Assembly (NCBI GenBank): GCA_037349105.1
Contig: JAYJMM010000113.1
Coordinates: 744,001-808,000 of the forward strand
DNA length: 64,000 bases
DNA from: Limnomonas spitsbergensis
Lineage: Eukaryota; Chlorophyta; Chlorophyceae; Chlamydomonadales
Direction: 5' to 3'
Shown: piece by piece, positions 33,285-45,256 of the stretch
Layout: every line of letters starts with the position of its first letter
Numbering within the stretch: position 1 is the first letter of the stretch
Program-made: the position numbers and the translations under genes
The notes under the pieces: model-generated
Seen by the model: only the letters and a program-made list of their open reading frames with translations
Told to the model about the DNA's origin: nothing
Databases searched by the model: none

Positions 33285-33704
33285 ACGCAGCCTCGATCCC
33301 AAGGCAAGCCTGGATGTGATATGCAGGTATCTCAATGTGCCTGTACCCCTGCACGTGCTGATGGGGGTAGGTTTGACCATGTTCCTAGTTTCCTTACTGT
33401 TAGCCGGCCCGCCTTGGAGCCAACCGCGTTTGCTAGGAGGGAAAAAGAAACCTTGCAGGGAAACGATGTGACTATGAAGCATGCTCGTGACGTACTTTAC
33501 AGATGGAACCCGGATAGTAGGGACTTTTACGTTACAAATTTATGTACGTCTGCCTCGGTGGCAGAACATTTTGGAGCCATGTATCACCTTTCTGCATCAG
33601 TGCATGAAGTCTCCCAACACTTTAGCCGCGCTATTGAGTGTGCCCTTATGGATTTACATAGATCGCAGGGTAAAGTTGCTTGCTATCCCAGCGGTCGAAG
33701 GTCA
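33285..33704 (+). pseudogene. Coding-like segment upstream of integrase fragment, block 3
   Basis: Longest version of the unrecognised plus frame (33267-34019, 250 aa), with DVLYRWNPDSRDFYVTNLC and AEHFGAMYHLSAS. It begins inside a 50-bp integrase-derived piece. It then reads through the integrase segment in the wrong frame, so only the first ~140 codons are of interest. Confidence 0.35.
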
Positions 33705-34193
33705 CCATCATGCAGACGGGCTATCAGAGAGGGCTGTCCAGACCCTCAAGGCAGACCTGCGCAAGTGCTGCGAGGAGGGCAGCAGCGACGAGTCATGGGA
33801 CAAGATGGTGCCCTGGGTGGCCCTAGGCTTCCGGTGCTCGCCGCAACAGGCCACGCGCATGGCGCCGTACGAGGTGCTGTTCGGGCAGAGACCCACCTTT
33901 CCCTCCAGAGTGGGGGCGGACCTCTGGAACACAGCCAAGGTGGCAACAGCAGAAGAGGCAGCAGACCTGCTCTTGGCCAGAGTGGCCAGGATCAAAGAGG
34001 CGCTGCCAGTCGCGGGTGAGCATCTGAAAATTGCGCAGCACCGCGACAAGCTGCGATATGCACGCATTCGTGGGGGAGGGTATGTCCCCCAGGTCAGGCG
34101 TTTTGCAGAGGGAGATTACGTGTATGTGAAGTATTCATCAGAACGACGCAGCCTCGATCCCAAGGCCAGGCTGGATGTAATATGCAGGTATCT
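33705..34193 (+). pseudogene. Ty3/gypsy integrase, C-terminal half, block 3
   Basis: Same content as the block 2 copy, within the plus frame 33481-34275: catalytic-Glu region ADGLSERAVQT, KMVPWVALGFRCS, MAPYEVLFGQRP and FAEGDYVYVKY. DESWDK here versus DDSWDK in block 2. No catalytic Asp residues or zinc finger. Confidence 0.8.
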
Positions 34194-34314
34194 CTGCGGG
34201 AGGTCACCCTTAGGTCAATGCCACAGAGACTGCCATTGTGCCAGCCCTGACCCTTCCCTGTCCTCATGCCTCTAACTCAGTGTTAATCCATGCCCTGTAC
34301 CTGGTACCTTGTAG

Positions 34315-35153
34315 GCTGCAGAGACTGCATTGGGGGAACCCTGCCACCTTGACTAGACACTTCCCTGTCTTCATGCTTCTGTCTATGTGTTGAACCCTCC
34401 GTCTCCAATACCTTGTAGGCTGCAGAGACTGCATTGGGGGAACCCTGCCACCTTGACTCGACACTTCCCTGTCTTCATGCTTCTGTCTATGTGTTAAACC
34501 CTCCGTCTCCAATACCTTGTAGGCTGCAGAGGCTGCATCTGGGGGAACCCTGCCACCTTGACTAGACACTTCCCTGTCTTCATGCTTCTGTCTATATGTT
34601 AAACCCTCCGTCTCCAATACCTTGTAGGCTGCAGAGGCTGCATCGGGGGAACCCTGCCACCTTGACTAGACACTTCCCTGTCTTCATGCTTCTGTCTATG
34701 TGTTAAACCCTCCGTCTCCAATACCTTGTAGGCTGCAGAGGCTGCATCGGGGGAACCCTGCCACCTTGACTAGACACTTCCTTGTCTTCATGCTTCTGTC
34801 TATGTGTTAAAACCTCCGTCTCCAATACCTTGTAGGCTGCAGAGGCTGCATCGGGGGAACCCTGCCACCTTGACTAGACACTTCCCTGTCTTCATGCCTC
34901 TGTCTATGTGTTAAACCCTCCGTCTCCAATACCTTGTAGGCTGCAGAGGCTGCATCGGGGGAACCCTTCCACCTTCACTAGACACTTCCCTGTCTTCATG
35001 CTTCTGTCTATGTGTTAAACCCTTCGTCTCCAATACCTTGTAGGCTGCATAGGCTGCATCGGGGGAACCCTGGCATCTTGACTAGACACTTCCCTGTCTT
35101 CATGCCTCTGTCTATGTGTTAAACCCTCCGTCTCCAATACCTTGTAGGCTGCA
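34315..35153. repeat. 104-bp minisatellite, block 3 (8 units)
   Basis: Unit starts run from 34315 to 35148, eight periods: one unit more than in blocks 1 and 2. Confidence 0.93.
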
Positions 35154-35290
35154 GAGGCTATGCTACATACTCGGTCTAGGCGGGGGTACTACTCGTAAGG
35201 GCAGCCGGTTACTATGGAAAGCCTACCGCACATTCAAAAAATGTCTATCTAAATATAGGAAGCGCCTATCTAAATATAAGCGCGTCAAAA
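35154..35290. other. Linker before A array, block 4
   Basis: Third copy of the linker with duplicated CTATCTAAATATA. No gene. Confidence 0.6.
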
Positions 35291-35921
35291 TCCGGCATTG
35301 GTCAAAAGTCGGCATTGGCCTACAGTCGGCGTTGGCCAAAAGCCGGCATTGGCCGAAAGCCGGCATTGGCAAAACCCGGCGTTGGCCAAAAGCCGACATT
35401 GGCCAAAAGCCGGCATTGGCAAAAGCCGGCATTGGTCAAAAGCCGGCATTGGCAAAAGCCGGCATTGGCAAAAGCCGGCATTTGCCAAAAGCCGGCATTG
35501 GCAAATGCCGGCATTGGCCAAAAGCCGGCATTGGCAAAAGCCGGCATTGGTCAAAAGCCGGCATTGGCCGAAAGCCGGCATTGGTCAAAAGCCGGCATTT
35601 TCCAAAAGCCGGCATTGGCAAAAGCCGGCATTGGCCAAAAGCCGGCATTGGCAAAAGCCGGCATTGGCAAAAGCCGGCATTGGCCAAAAGCCGGCATTGG
35701 CAAAAGCCGGCATTTGCAAAAAGCCGGCATTGGCAAAAGCCGGCAATGGTCAAAAGCCGGCATTGACAAAAGCCGGCATTGGCCAAAAGCCGGCATTGGC
35801 CAAAAGCCGGCATTGGCCAAAAGCCGGCATTGGCGAAAGCCGGCATTGGTCAAAAGCCGGCATTTGCCAAAAGCCGGCATTTGCCAAAAGCCGGCATTTG
35901 CCAAAAGCCGGCATTGGTCAA
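35291..35921. repeat. A minisatellite, block 4
   Basis: Almost the same unit order as the part of block 1 visible at the window start, including CATTTTCC and three consecutive CATTTGCC units at the right end. Block 4 is therefore closer to block 1 than to block 2 in this array. Confidence 0.95.
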
Positions 35922-35937
35922 GGGCCTATCAATGCGC

Positions 35938-36515
35938 GGAATCCGACAAATCCAAGCTGTTCAGCCCACTACTGGCTAGCAAACAGAAAAATCTTCAAAG
36001 TTATCAGGTCAAGCAAAGAACAACCGCTGCTCTCGCCCCACTGCGCCATAGCCGCCTGGTCTTCAATAGCCACAGGAAATGTGCGCCGTAGCAGCGTGAT
36101 CCGCCCCTGGCTGTGTTATCATCGCCCGAGTTGACTAATTCTCCTCGCTCATCATCTTCATAACATATGTACTACCGCAGCTTTGCTGCTACGATGTTTG
36201 AGAAACAAATTTTCACTATGTTGCTGCGATAGCTTTTAACTCCAATCCTACATCTTCCGTCTTCGGTCCGCTGGCTGCCGGCCCACTGCCTGCCGGGTAC
36301 TAGGACAAGCCGGGCTGCGTCTGCACTTCTGCTCTGTAGGCGCCTGCCCGCTCCTTGCCAGTTACGGCGTGGTTAACGTCACGTGCTCAGCGACCTTGCC
36401 GCTCTGGGCTCGGCCTCAGGTCTCGGTAAGCTCCTCAAGGGCTGACTCCTCTTCTTCCATTGCTGCTTCTTTGGTCACCTTAGCCCTTCTTGTAACTGCC
36501 CGGAGGGTGTAAGAC
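35938..36515 (-). pseudogene. Ty3/gypsy 3'-end fragment, block 4
   Basis: Copy shifted by 35390 bp from block 1. It shares the GGTCACC stop-making change with block 2. Confidence 0.7.
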
Positions 36516-36517
36516 AG

Positions 36518-36730
36518 CATATCGCTCCGACGGCATTCCTCTGTACTGCCACTGAGCCTGAGCTCAACAAAGCGACCAACTGGGTAATGGCACCAGGAGC
36601 ATCGGCGATCTTGGCATGGTTCTCTACCCTAGAGGCCATGATCCAAAGTGCCATTGCTGCTGCCTGATGCACCGCCACTGTCTTGGAGGCCAGCAAGACA
36701 ACCAGCTGGGTGATGGCACCAAGAGCACTG
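36518..36730 (-). pseudogene. Armadillo-repeat fragment, block 4
   Basis: Same two-repeat ARM piece as in the other blocks. The minus frame is 36475-36879. Confidence 0.65.
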
Positions 36731-36769
36731 CGTCTCCCGTATCCCCGTCTCAACATGTGAGGAGACGCT

Positions 36770-37375
36770 TGCAAGGAAGATCTGATGGTATGCGGATCCC
36801 ACGCCAGGGCAGCTGGCGAGTGGCGACAGAATTTCCGTACAAAAGTGTGAAACCAAATCCGTGCCAGGTGTGAAAACAAATCCGTCCACCCTACTGGTCA
36901 TTTCAGATATGGCCGGCCCTAAAACGCACCCAAGGCCACCTTCGGTAAACTAGGCAGGCAAAACCCGGTCACTTGGCACTTGGCAGACCCCCGTCACAAC
37001 CGTGATGGCTTTAACCATTCCGGCCGATCTGACATCCCCTCCCTCCCACACGTCGCTCCTGAGGTGCCGCGATGTTCCTGAAAGCTCTCATATTTGAGCT
37101 ACAAGCAGAGCTTTAATACTAGCCATGCTCAGCGAGTAAGGCGCAATGGCAGGTATTCACTGAGTAGAATTGTTTCAAGTTCTCTAGCAGCCTTTTTGTT
37201 TGTAGAAGTGTCCCAGCTTCATGTTGTAGCGTGCCCAGACTCCCAGACTCCCAGAGGTGTAACGCCATTAACACCTCTTCATGAGGCCCTCCTGGTCCAA
37301 CCTCAGCAACATGGGGGTTCATCAAACCCAGGTGAAAATGTTGCCTCCTCGCATTTTCCACGACCATGATATGTC
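36770..37375. other. Unassigned block segment, block 4
   Basis: Copy of 1380-1973. A single-base loss (ATGAGGCCCTCC) joins two frames into 80-90-aa frames on both strands. No gene recognised. Confidence 0.5.
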
Positions 37376-40027
37376 CGGCACAGCGAAGTTAAAGCCGATC
37401 GGCGACCGTAGATTTTGGGACGAAATGAATAAAAGCCGAAGGTCCCGGTAGGGGCGTTCTGCGGGAGCCGAAAGAAAAAAAGGGTGACTACGGCCGTAGG
37501 CCGCAAGTTATCGACGGTTGGGTTCGGCCGACGGCCGAAATCTGACTGCGTTTTTGCCGATGTGTCGCCGACGTTTTTTTGAACTTACAAGCTCGACCAT
37601 ACAAAAATGGTCGGGTTTGCAAGGGATGGTGCATCCGTTTTCACCGACACCCTCATTGGTGTGTCCAAGCTTTTTGAGACATGATATCCCATGGCTGGCT
37701 GCAGTCCACTGTGTGGCCCATCTCTGTCATATGATCATGATTTCTGCCAAGCATCACGTCCGTGCTAAACCATCCATGTTTGATATAAGAATAACAAAAC
37801 ACGGCCGAACAGAAACAAAACCGTTTCGGCGTCAACCGAAAAAATGGAATTGGCTGAAAGAAAAGTTTGGACCTTCGGATGGTCCAAGAAACGACCAAGA
37901 CGGTCGAAGAAAAAAATGGCAGTTTCGGCGGTATCCGAAAAGAAAAAGACGACTTTCGGCTGGATCCGAAACCTAAAAAGGGGCGTATAACTTACTTGGC
38001 CACGTGAGGGTCTCCAAAAGATACACGGTAAGTGAATTCCCACGTGATCTCCCGATACGCGCCCCGGAAGCTAAGGCAAGAGGCCCATAGCCGAACAAGC
38101 TTTACTTATCCATAATCCAGAAAGCAGCCTAACGTGTACGATCTTGCGACCAGCGTGTAGTCACTGAGCTCACCCGTAGGCGTCCGTCACTGTCGTGAGG
38201 AAGAAGTCTGCCACGGATATGAAGCGCCTGTCCTGTGTCATTAAAAAAATGACAACGCGGTTTTTGCTTGACCAGCCTGAGTCACCAGTTCCTGCTTACG
38301 TTGTTTGCGCTGTGAATCTGATTTTTTGTTTGGAAAGCCAAATTCTGCCCTTGATAGACTGAAAACAGCATTTAGCAGCGACCCTCAACTCGAAGAGTTG
38401 CCAAGTAAAGATCTAGCAAAGCCCCGGCAGTGGAATTCCGGGTAAGCCGTGTGGAGAGACTTGACGATCAAAGTTGAGGAATTATAAACCCAGCTTGATT
38501 GTACATTTGCATTTGGATCAACGGTGGTGACATTCAACCGCGTGCATGCCAAGTGTTGACAGAAGTTAAGTTGTGAATCAGTGGATTGCTGAGTCCAAGT
38601 TTGAAGTGGTTAGGACTGTGCGAAGGTAAGCAATTCTAAAGTAGCAACGTGACGCGAGCTGAGAGGATCTCCGAGCCTGACGTGCGATGTGAGGAGCGTG
38701 GATCTTGGAGCCCCATTGCATCTGAAGGTCAAGGAGAGTTAGGGGACACGGCTTAAAGACCGCCATGAAGCATGGTTCTAAAAGCAGGAGTGTCAGTGGA
38801 CACATCGGAGGATTCAAATTTCAAAAGGGACAGCGTGAGTGTGCTTGCGGTACCAGTGCTCAGGGACAGCAAGGTACAGTGATCCAAGGGGAGTGCGGAT
38901 CTAGATTGCATGAAGTCCCAACTTAGATGGCGAGCGCTCACCATGCCGCAGTAGGAAAAATAACAGAGGCGTGCCAGACCCAAGCTGGACCCTGACCGAA
39001 CCCTAAACTAGAACGGACCATGGACCTGGACGGACCCCGACCCTAAGTGGGCATTGATCGTGAGAAGACCCTGACCCTGGGCAGACCCTGACTCCCTCAT
39101 GCCAACACATAAGGAGCGCGCATGCCGCCTAAAGGCCGGAATTCGAGAAACGGCAGGAATTCCGGAACCGGAAAGGAAGGCAGTACGCAGCTGCCATGAT
39201 AACGGTAGTATCGAGTGACAGCACTTTCTCCCTTGGGCCCATGCAGTACTTGGCTTGGTTACTCTTGACCAAAATGGACCGCAACTACACCTCATTACAT
39301 AAATACATTTACTGGTATGAGCCCTTGGCATGGTCGCAATTCAGAGCTGGGCTTTCACTGGGTGCGAGGCTGGGTATTGTCATGCTCCGTATGGAGGACA
39401 GAAGTGCCCAACTAAGCCCAACTGAAACCTCATCAACTCTCCTCATGTTTGAGATCATGGCCATGCTACTGTGCGCGGGACTTCAGATTGCCGCTTTTGC
39501 GCCAACTCGGATTCAGCTTTACACGTTCTCTTCTTTGTTTTGCATACGATAAATGGTATAAATACTCGTTAATTATGGTTGAAGGTCCAGCGGCCATTCA
39601 CCTCCGGGGCCTTCCTGTCGTCGCCCCGGTTAAGAATGAAGCACCAGCTGAGTGGCCCTGGCCAAAAGGGGGAGGCCGGCCGCCTAGGCCGCAATCCATT
39701 GCCATTTTGCGGGAGCAGCTGATGCCGACGCGATTCACTCCAAGGGCAACACCGGCGACCACGGTGCACGGCATTCTGCTTTCCCAATCCCCGCCCAATC
39801 AGCCAGGCCCCCCCCCGGAGGATAGAGCCGCAGCTCAGAAGGAGTGTCTGGACCACCATATCAAGGCATGAAATACAAAGGCATTCCGCAGGATCCTGCC
39901 CTCTAAGGATGACCTATATATCATGATGGACGGGCTGCGATGCACATCCCAACTGGCGGCCTTGAAGGAGGCGACCTGGGCGGTTCAATACTTCGCGGAC
40001 CAATGGTTTCCACGATCATGATATGTC
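37376..40027. repeat. C unit 1 of block 4 (2652 bp)
   Basis: Near-identical to the first unit of block 2 (same 2652-bp length, same CATTCAACC variant near 38530). Plus frame 39196-39552. Confidence 0.92.
37607..37777 (+). pseudogene. hAT-type transposase relic (frameshifted)
   Basis: Carries the same extra-T frameshift as the first units of blocks 2 and 3. Confidence 0.58.
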
Positions 40028-42679
40028 CGGCACGGAGAAGTTAAAGCCGATCGGCGACCGAAGATTTTGGGACGAAATGAATAAAAGCCGAAGGTCCCGG
40101 TAGGGGCGTTCTGCGGGAGCCAAAAGAAAGAAAGGGTGACTACGGCCGTAGGCCGCAAGTTATCGACGGTTGCGTTCGGCCAACGGCCGAAATCTGACTG
40201 CGTTTTTGCCGATGTGTCGCCGACGTTTTTTTGAACTTACAAGCTCGACCATACAAAAATGGTCGGGTTTGCAAGGGATGGTGCATCCGTTTTCACCGGC
40301 ACCCTCATTGGTGTGGCCAAGCTTTTGAGACATGATATCCCATGGCTGGCTGCAGTCCACTGTGTGGCCCATCTCTGTCATATGATCATGATTTCTGCCA
40401 AGCATCACGTCCGTGCTAAACCATCCATACTTCATATAAGAATAACAAAACACGGCCGAACAGAAACAAAACCGTTTCGGCGTCAACCGAAAAAATGAAA
40501 TTGGCTGAAAGAAAAGTTTGGACCTTCGGATGGTCCAAGAAACGACCAAGACGGTCGAAGTAAAAAATGGCAGTTTCGGCGGTATCCGAAAAGAAAAAGA
40601 CGACTTTCGGCTGGATCCGAAACCTAAAAAGGGGCGTATAACTTACTTGGCCACGTGAGGGTCTCCAAAAGATACACGGTAAGTGAATCCCCACGTGATC
40701 TCCCGGTACGCGCCCCGGAAGCTAAGGCAAGAGGCCCATAGCCGAACAAGCTTTACTTATCCATAATCCAGAAAGCAGCCTAACGTGTACGATCTTGCGA
40801 CCAGCGTGTAGTCACTGAGCTCACCCGTAGGCGTCCGTCACTGCCGTGAGGAAGAAGTCTGCCACGGATATGAAGCGCCTGTCCCGTGTCATTCAAAAAA
40901 TGACAACGCGGTTTTTGCTTGACCAGCCTCAGTCACCAGTTCTTGCTTACGTTGTTTGCGCTGTGAATCTGATTTTTTGTTTGGAAAGCCAAATTCTGCC
41001 CTTGATAGACTGAAAGTAGCATTTAGCAGCGACCCTCAACTCGAAGAGTTGCCAAGTAAAGATCTAGCAAAGCCCCGGCAGTGGAATTTCGGGTAAGCCG
41101 TGTGGAGAGACTTGACGATCAAAGTTGAGGAATTATAAACCCAGCTTGATTGTACATTTGCATTTGGATAAACGGTGGTGACAGTCGAACCGCGTGCATG
41201 CCAAGTGTTGACAGAAGTTAAGTTGTGAATCAGTGGATTGCTGAGTCCAAGTTTGAAGTGTTTAGGACTGTGCGAAGGTAAGCAATTCTTGAGTAGCAAC
41301 GTGACGCGAGATGAGAGGATCTCCGAGCCTGACGTGCGATGTGAGGAGTGTGGATCTTGGAGCCCCATTGCATCTGAAGGTCAGGGAGAGTTAGGGGACA
41401 CGGCTTAAAGACCGCCATGAAGCATGGTTCTAAAAGCAGGAGTGTCAGTGGACCCATCGGAGGATTCCAATTTCAAAAGGGACAGCGTGAGTGTGCTTGC
41501 GGTACCAGTGCTCAGGGACAGCAAGGTACAGTGATCCAAGGGGAGTGCGGATCTAGATTGCATGAAGTCCCAACTTAGATGGCGAGCGCTCACCATGCCG
41601 CAGTAGGAAAAATAACAGAGGCGTGCCAGACCCAAGCTGGACCCTGACCGAACCCTAAACTAGAACGGACCATGGACATGGACGGACCCCGACCCTAAGT
41701 GGGCATTGATCGTGAGAAGACCCTGACCCTGGGCAGACCCTGACTCCCTCATGCCAACACATAAGGAGCGCGCATGCCGCCTAAAGGCCGGAATTCGAGA
41801 AACGGCAGGAATTCCGGAACCGGAAAGGAAGGCAGTACGCAGCTGCCATGATAACGGTAGTATCGAGTGACAGCACTTTCTCCCTTGGGCCCATGCAGTA
41901 CTTGGCTTGGTTACTCTTGACCAAAATGGACCGCAACTACACCTCATTACATAAATACATTTACTGGTATGAGCCCTTGGCATGGTCGCAATTCAGAGCT
42001 GGGCTTTCACTGGGTGCGAGGCTGGGTATTGTCATGCTCCGTATGGAGGACAGAAGTGCCCAACTAAGCCCAACTGAAACCTCATCAACTCTCCTCATGT
42101 TTGAGATCATGGCCATGCTACTGTGCGCGGGACTTCAGATTGCCGCTTTTGCGCCAACTCGGATTCAGCTTTACACGTTCTCTTCTTTGTTTTGCATACG
42201 ATAAATGGTATAAATACTCGTTAATTATGGTTGAAGGTCCAGCGGCCATTCACCTCCGGGGCCTTCCTGTCGTCGCCCCGGTTAAGAATGAAGCACCAGC
42301 TGAGTGGCCCTGGCCAAAAGGGGGAGGCCGGCCGCCTAGGCCGCAATCCATTGCCATTTTGCGGGAGCAGCTGATGCCGACGCGATTCACTCCAAGGGCA
42401 ACACCGGCGACCACGGTGCACGGCATTCTGCTTTCCCAATCCCCGCCCAATCAGCCAGGCCCCCCCCCGGAGGATAGAGCCGCAGCTCAGAAGGAGTGTC
42501 TGGACCACCATATCAAGGCATGAAATACAAAGGCATTCCGCAGGATCCTGCCCTCTAAGGATGACCTATATATCATGATGGACGGGCTGCGATGCACATC
42601 CCAACTGGCGGCCTTGAAGGAGGCGACCTGGGCGGTTCAATACTTCGCGGACCAATGGTTTCCACGATCATGATATGTC
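40028..42679. repeat. C unit 2 of block 4 (2652 bp)
   Basis: Full unit matching block 2's second unit (CATACTTCAT variant). Plus frame 41848-42204. Confidence 0.92.
40259..40426 (+). pseudogene. hAT-type transposase relic
   Basis: In-frame copy with DGASVFTG and HCVAHLCHM intact. Confidence 0.6.
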
Positions 42680-45256
42680 CGGCACGGAGAAGTTAAAGCC
42701 GATCGGCGACCGAAGATTTTGGGACGAAATGAATAAAAGCCGAAGGTCCCGGTAGGGGCGTTCTGCGGGAGCCAAAAGAAAAAAAGGGTGACTACGGCCG
42801 TAGGCCGCAAGTTATCGACGGTTGCGTTCGGCCAACGGCCGAAATCTGACTGCGTTTTTGCCGATGTGTCGCCGACGTTTTTTTGAACTTACAAGCTCGA
42901 CCATACAAAAATGGTCGGGTTTGCAAGGGATGGTGCATCCGTTTTCACCGGCACCCTCATTGGTGTGGCCAAGCTTTTGAGACATGATATCCCATGGCTG
43001 GCTGCAGTCCACTGTGTGGCCCATCTCTGTCATATGATCATGATTTCTGCCAAGCATCACGTCCGTGCTAAACCATCCATACTTCATATAAGAATAACAA
43101 AACACGGCCGAACAGAAACAAAACCGTTTCGGCGTCAACCGAAAAAATGAAATTGGCTGAAAGAAAAGTTTGGACCTTCGGATGGTCCAAGAAACGACCA
43201 AGACGGTCGAAGTAAAAAATGGCAGTTTCGGCGGTATCCGAAAAGAAAAAGACGACTTTCGGCTGGATCCGAAACCTAAAAAGGGGCGTATAACTTACTT
43301 GGCCACGTGAGGGTCTCCAAAAGATACACGGTAAGTGAATCCCCACGTGATCTCCCGGTACGCGCCCCGGAAGCTAAGGCAAGAGGCCCATAGCCGAACA
43401 AGCTTTACTTATCCATAATCCAGAAAGCAGCCTAACGTGTACGATCTTGCGACCAGCGTGTAGTCACTGAGCTCACCCGTAGGCGTCCGTCACTGCCGTG
43501 AGGAAGAAGTCTGCCACGGATATGAAGCGCCTGTCCCGTGTCATTAAAAAATGACAACGCGGTTTTTGCTTGACCAGCCTCAGTCACCAGTTCTTGCTTA
43601 CGTTGTTTGCGCTGTGAATCTGATTTTTTGTTTGGAAAGCCAAATTCTGCCCTTGATAGACTGAAAGTAGCATTTAGCAGCGACCCTCAACTCGAAGAGT
43701 TGCCAAGTAAAGATCTAGCAAAGCCCCGGCAGTGGAATTTCGGGTAAGCCGTGTGGAGAGACTTGACGATCAAAGTTGAGGAATTATAAACCCAGCTTGA
43801 TTGTACATTTGCATTTGGATAAACGGTGGTGACAGTCGAACCGCGTGCATGCCAAGTGTTGACAGAAGTTAAGTTGTGAATCAGTGGATTGCTGAGTCCA
43901 AGTTTGAAGTGTTTAGGACTGTGCGAAGGTAAGCAATTCTTGAGTAGCAACGTGACGCGAGATGAGAGGATCTCCGAGCCTGACGTGCGATGTGAGGAGT
44001 GTGGATCTTGGAGCCCCATTGCATCTGAAGGTCAGGGAGAGTTAGGGGACACGGCTTAAAGACCGCCATGAAGCATGGTTCTAAAAGCAGGAGTGTCAGT
44101 GGACCCATCGGAGGATTCCAATTTCAAAAGGGACAGCGTGAGTGTGCTTGCGGTACCAGTGCTCAGGGACAGCAAGGTACAGTGATCCAAGGGGAGTGCG
44201 GATCTAGATTGCATGAAGTCCCAACTTAGATGGCGAGCGCTCACCATGCCGCAGTAGGAAAAATAACAGAGGCGTGCCAGACCCAAGCTGGACCCTGACC
44301 GAACCCTAAACCAGAACGGACCATGGACCTGGACGGACCCCGACCCTAAGTGGACATTGATCGTGAGAAGACCCTGACCCTGGGCAGACCCTGACTCCCT
44401 CATGCCAACACATAAGGAGCGCGCATGCCGCCTAAAGGCCGGAATTCGAGAAACGGCAGGAATTCCGGAACCGGAAAGGAAGGCAGTACGCAGCTGCCAT
44501 GATAACGGTAGTATCGAGTGACAGCACTTTCTCCCTTGGGCCCATGCAGTACTTGGCTTGGTTACTCTTGACCAAAATGGACCGCAACTACACCTCATTA
44601 CATAAATACATTTACTGGTATGAGCCCTTGGCATGGTCGCAATTCAGAGCTGGGCTTTCACTGGGTGCGAGGCTGGGTATTGTCATGCTCCGTATGGAGG
44701 ACAGAAGTGCCCAACTAAGCTTCACTGAAACCTCATCAAGTCTCCTCATGTTTGAGATCATGGCCATGCTACTGTGCGCGGGACTTCAGATTGCCGCTTT
44801 TGCGCCAACTCGGATTCAGCTTTGCACGTTCTCTTCTTTGTTTTGCATACGATACATGGTATAAATACTCGTTAATTTGGTTGAAGGTCCAGCGGCCATT
44901 CAACTCCGGGGCCTTCCTGTCGTCGCCCCGGTTAAGAATGAAGCACCAGCTGAGTGGCCCGGGCCAAAAGGGGGAGGCCGGCCGCCTAGGCCGCAATACA
45001 TTGCCATTCCGCGGGAGCAGCTGATGCCGTCGCGATTCACTCCAAGGGCAACACCGGCGACCACGGTGCACGGCATTCTGCTTTCCCAATCCCCGCCCAA
45101 TCAGCCAGGCCCCCCCCGGAGGATAGAGCCGCAGCTCAGAAGGAGTGTCTTGACCACCATATCAAGGCATGAAATACAAAGGCATTCCGCAGGATCCTGC
45201 CCTCTAAGGATGACCTATATATCATGATGGACGGGCTGCGAGGCACATCCCAACTG
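42680..45256. repeat. C unit 3 of block 4 (truncated at inversion)
   Basis: Normal unit of the second subtype until CATCCCAACTG, then cut. About 75 bp of the unit end are missing and the inverted stub starts. Plus frame 44499-44864 carries the SFTETSSSLL variant of block 2's fifth unit. Confidence 0.9.
42911..43078 (+). pseudogene. hAT-type transposase relic
   Basis: In-frame copy with both motifs intact. Confidence 0.6.

Larger units (their letters stand above)
21093..35290. repeat. Higher-order repeat block 3 (14.2 kb)
   Basis: Same order as block 2 but with three full C units (23178, 25827, 28473) and a terminal stub (31118). It is about 3.7 kb shorter, mainly because it has fewer C units. 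Confidence 0.9.
35291..45256. repeat. Higher-order repeat block 4 (incomplete, ends at inversion)
   Basis: A array, Ty3 tail, ARM and three C units, then an abrupt switch at about 45256 to an inverted terminal stub. Segment D, the integrase half and the 104-bp array are absent. This is the right edge of the array. Confidence 0.9.
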
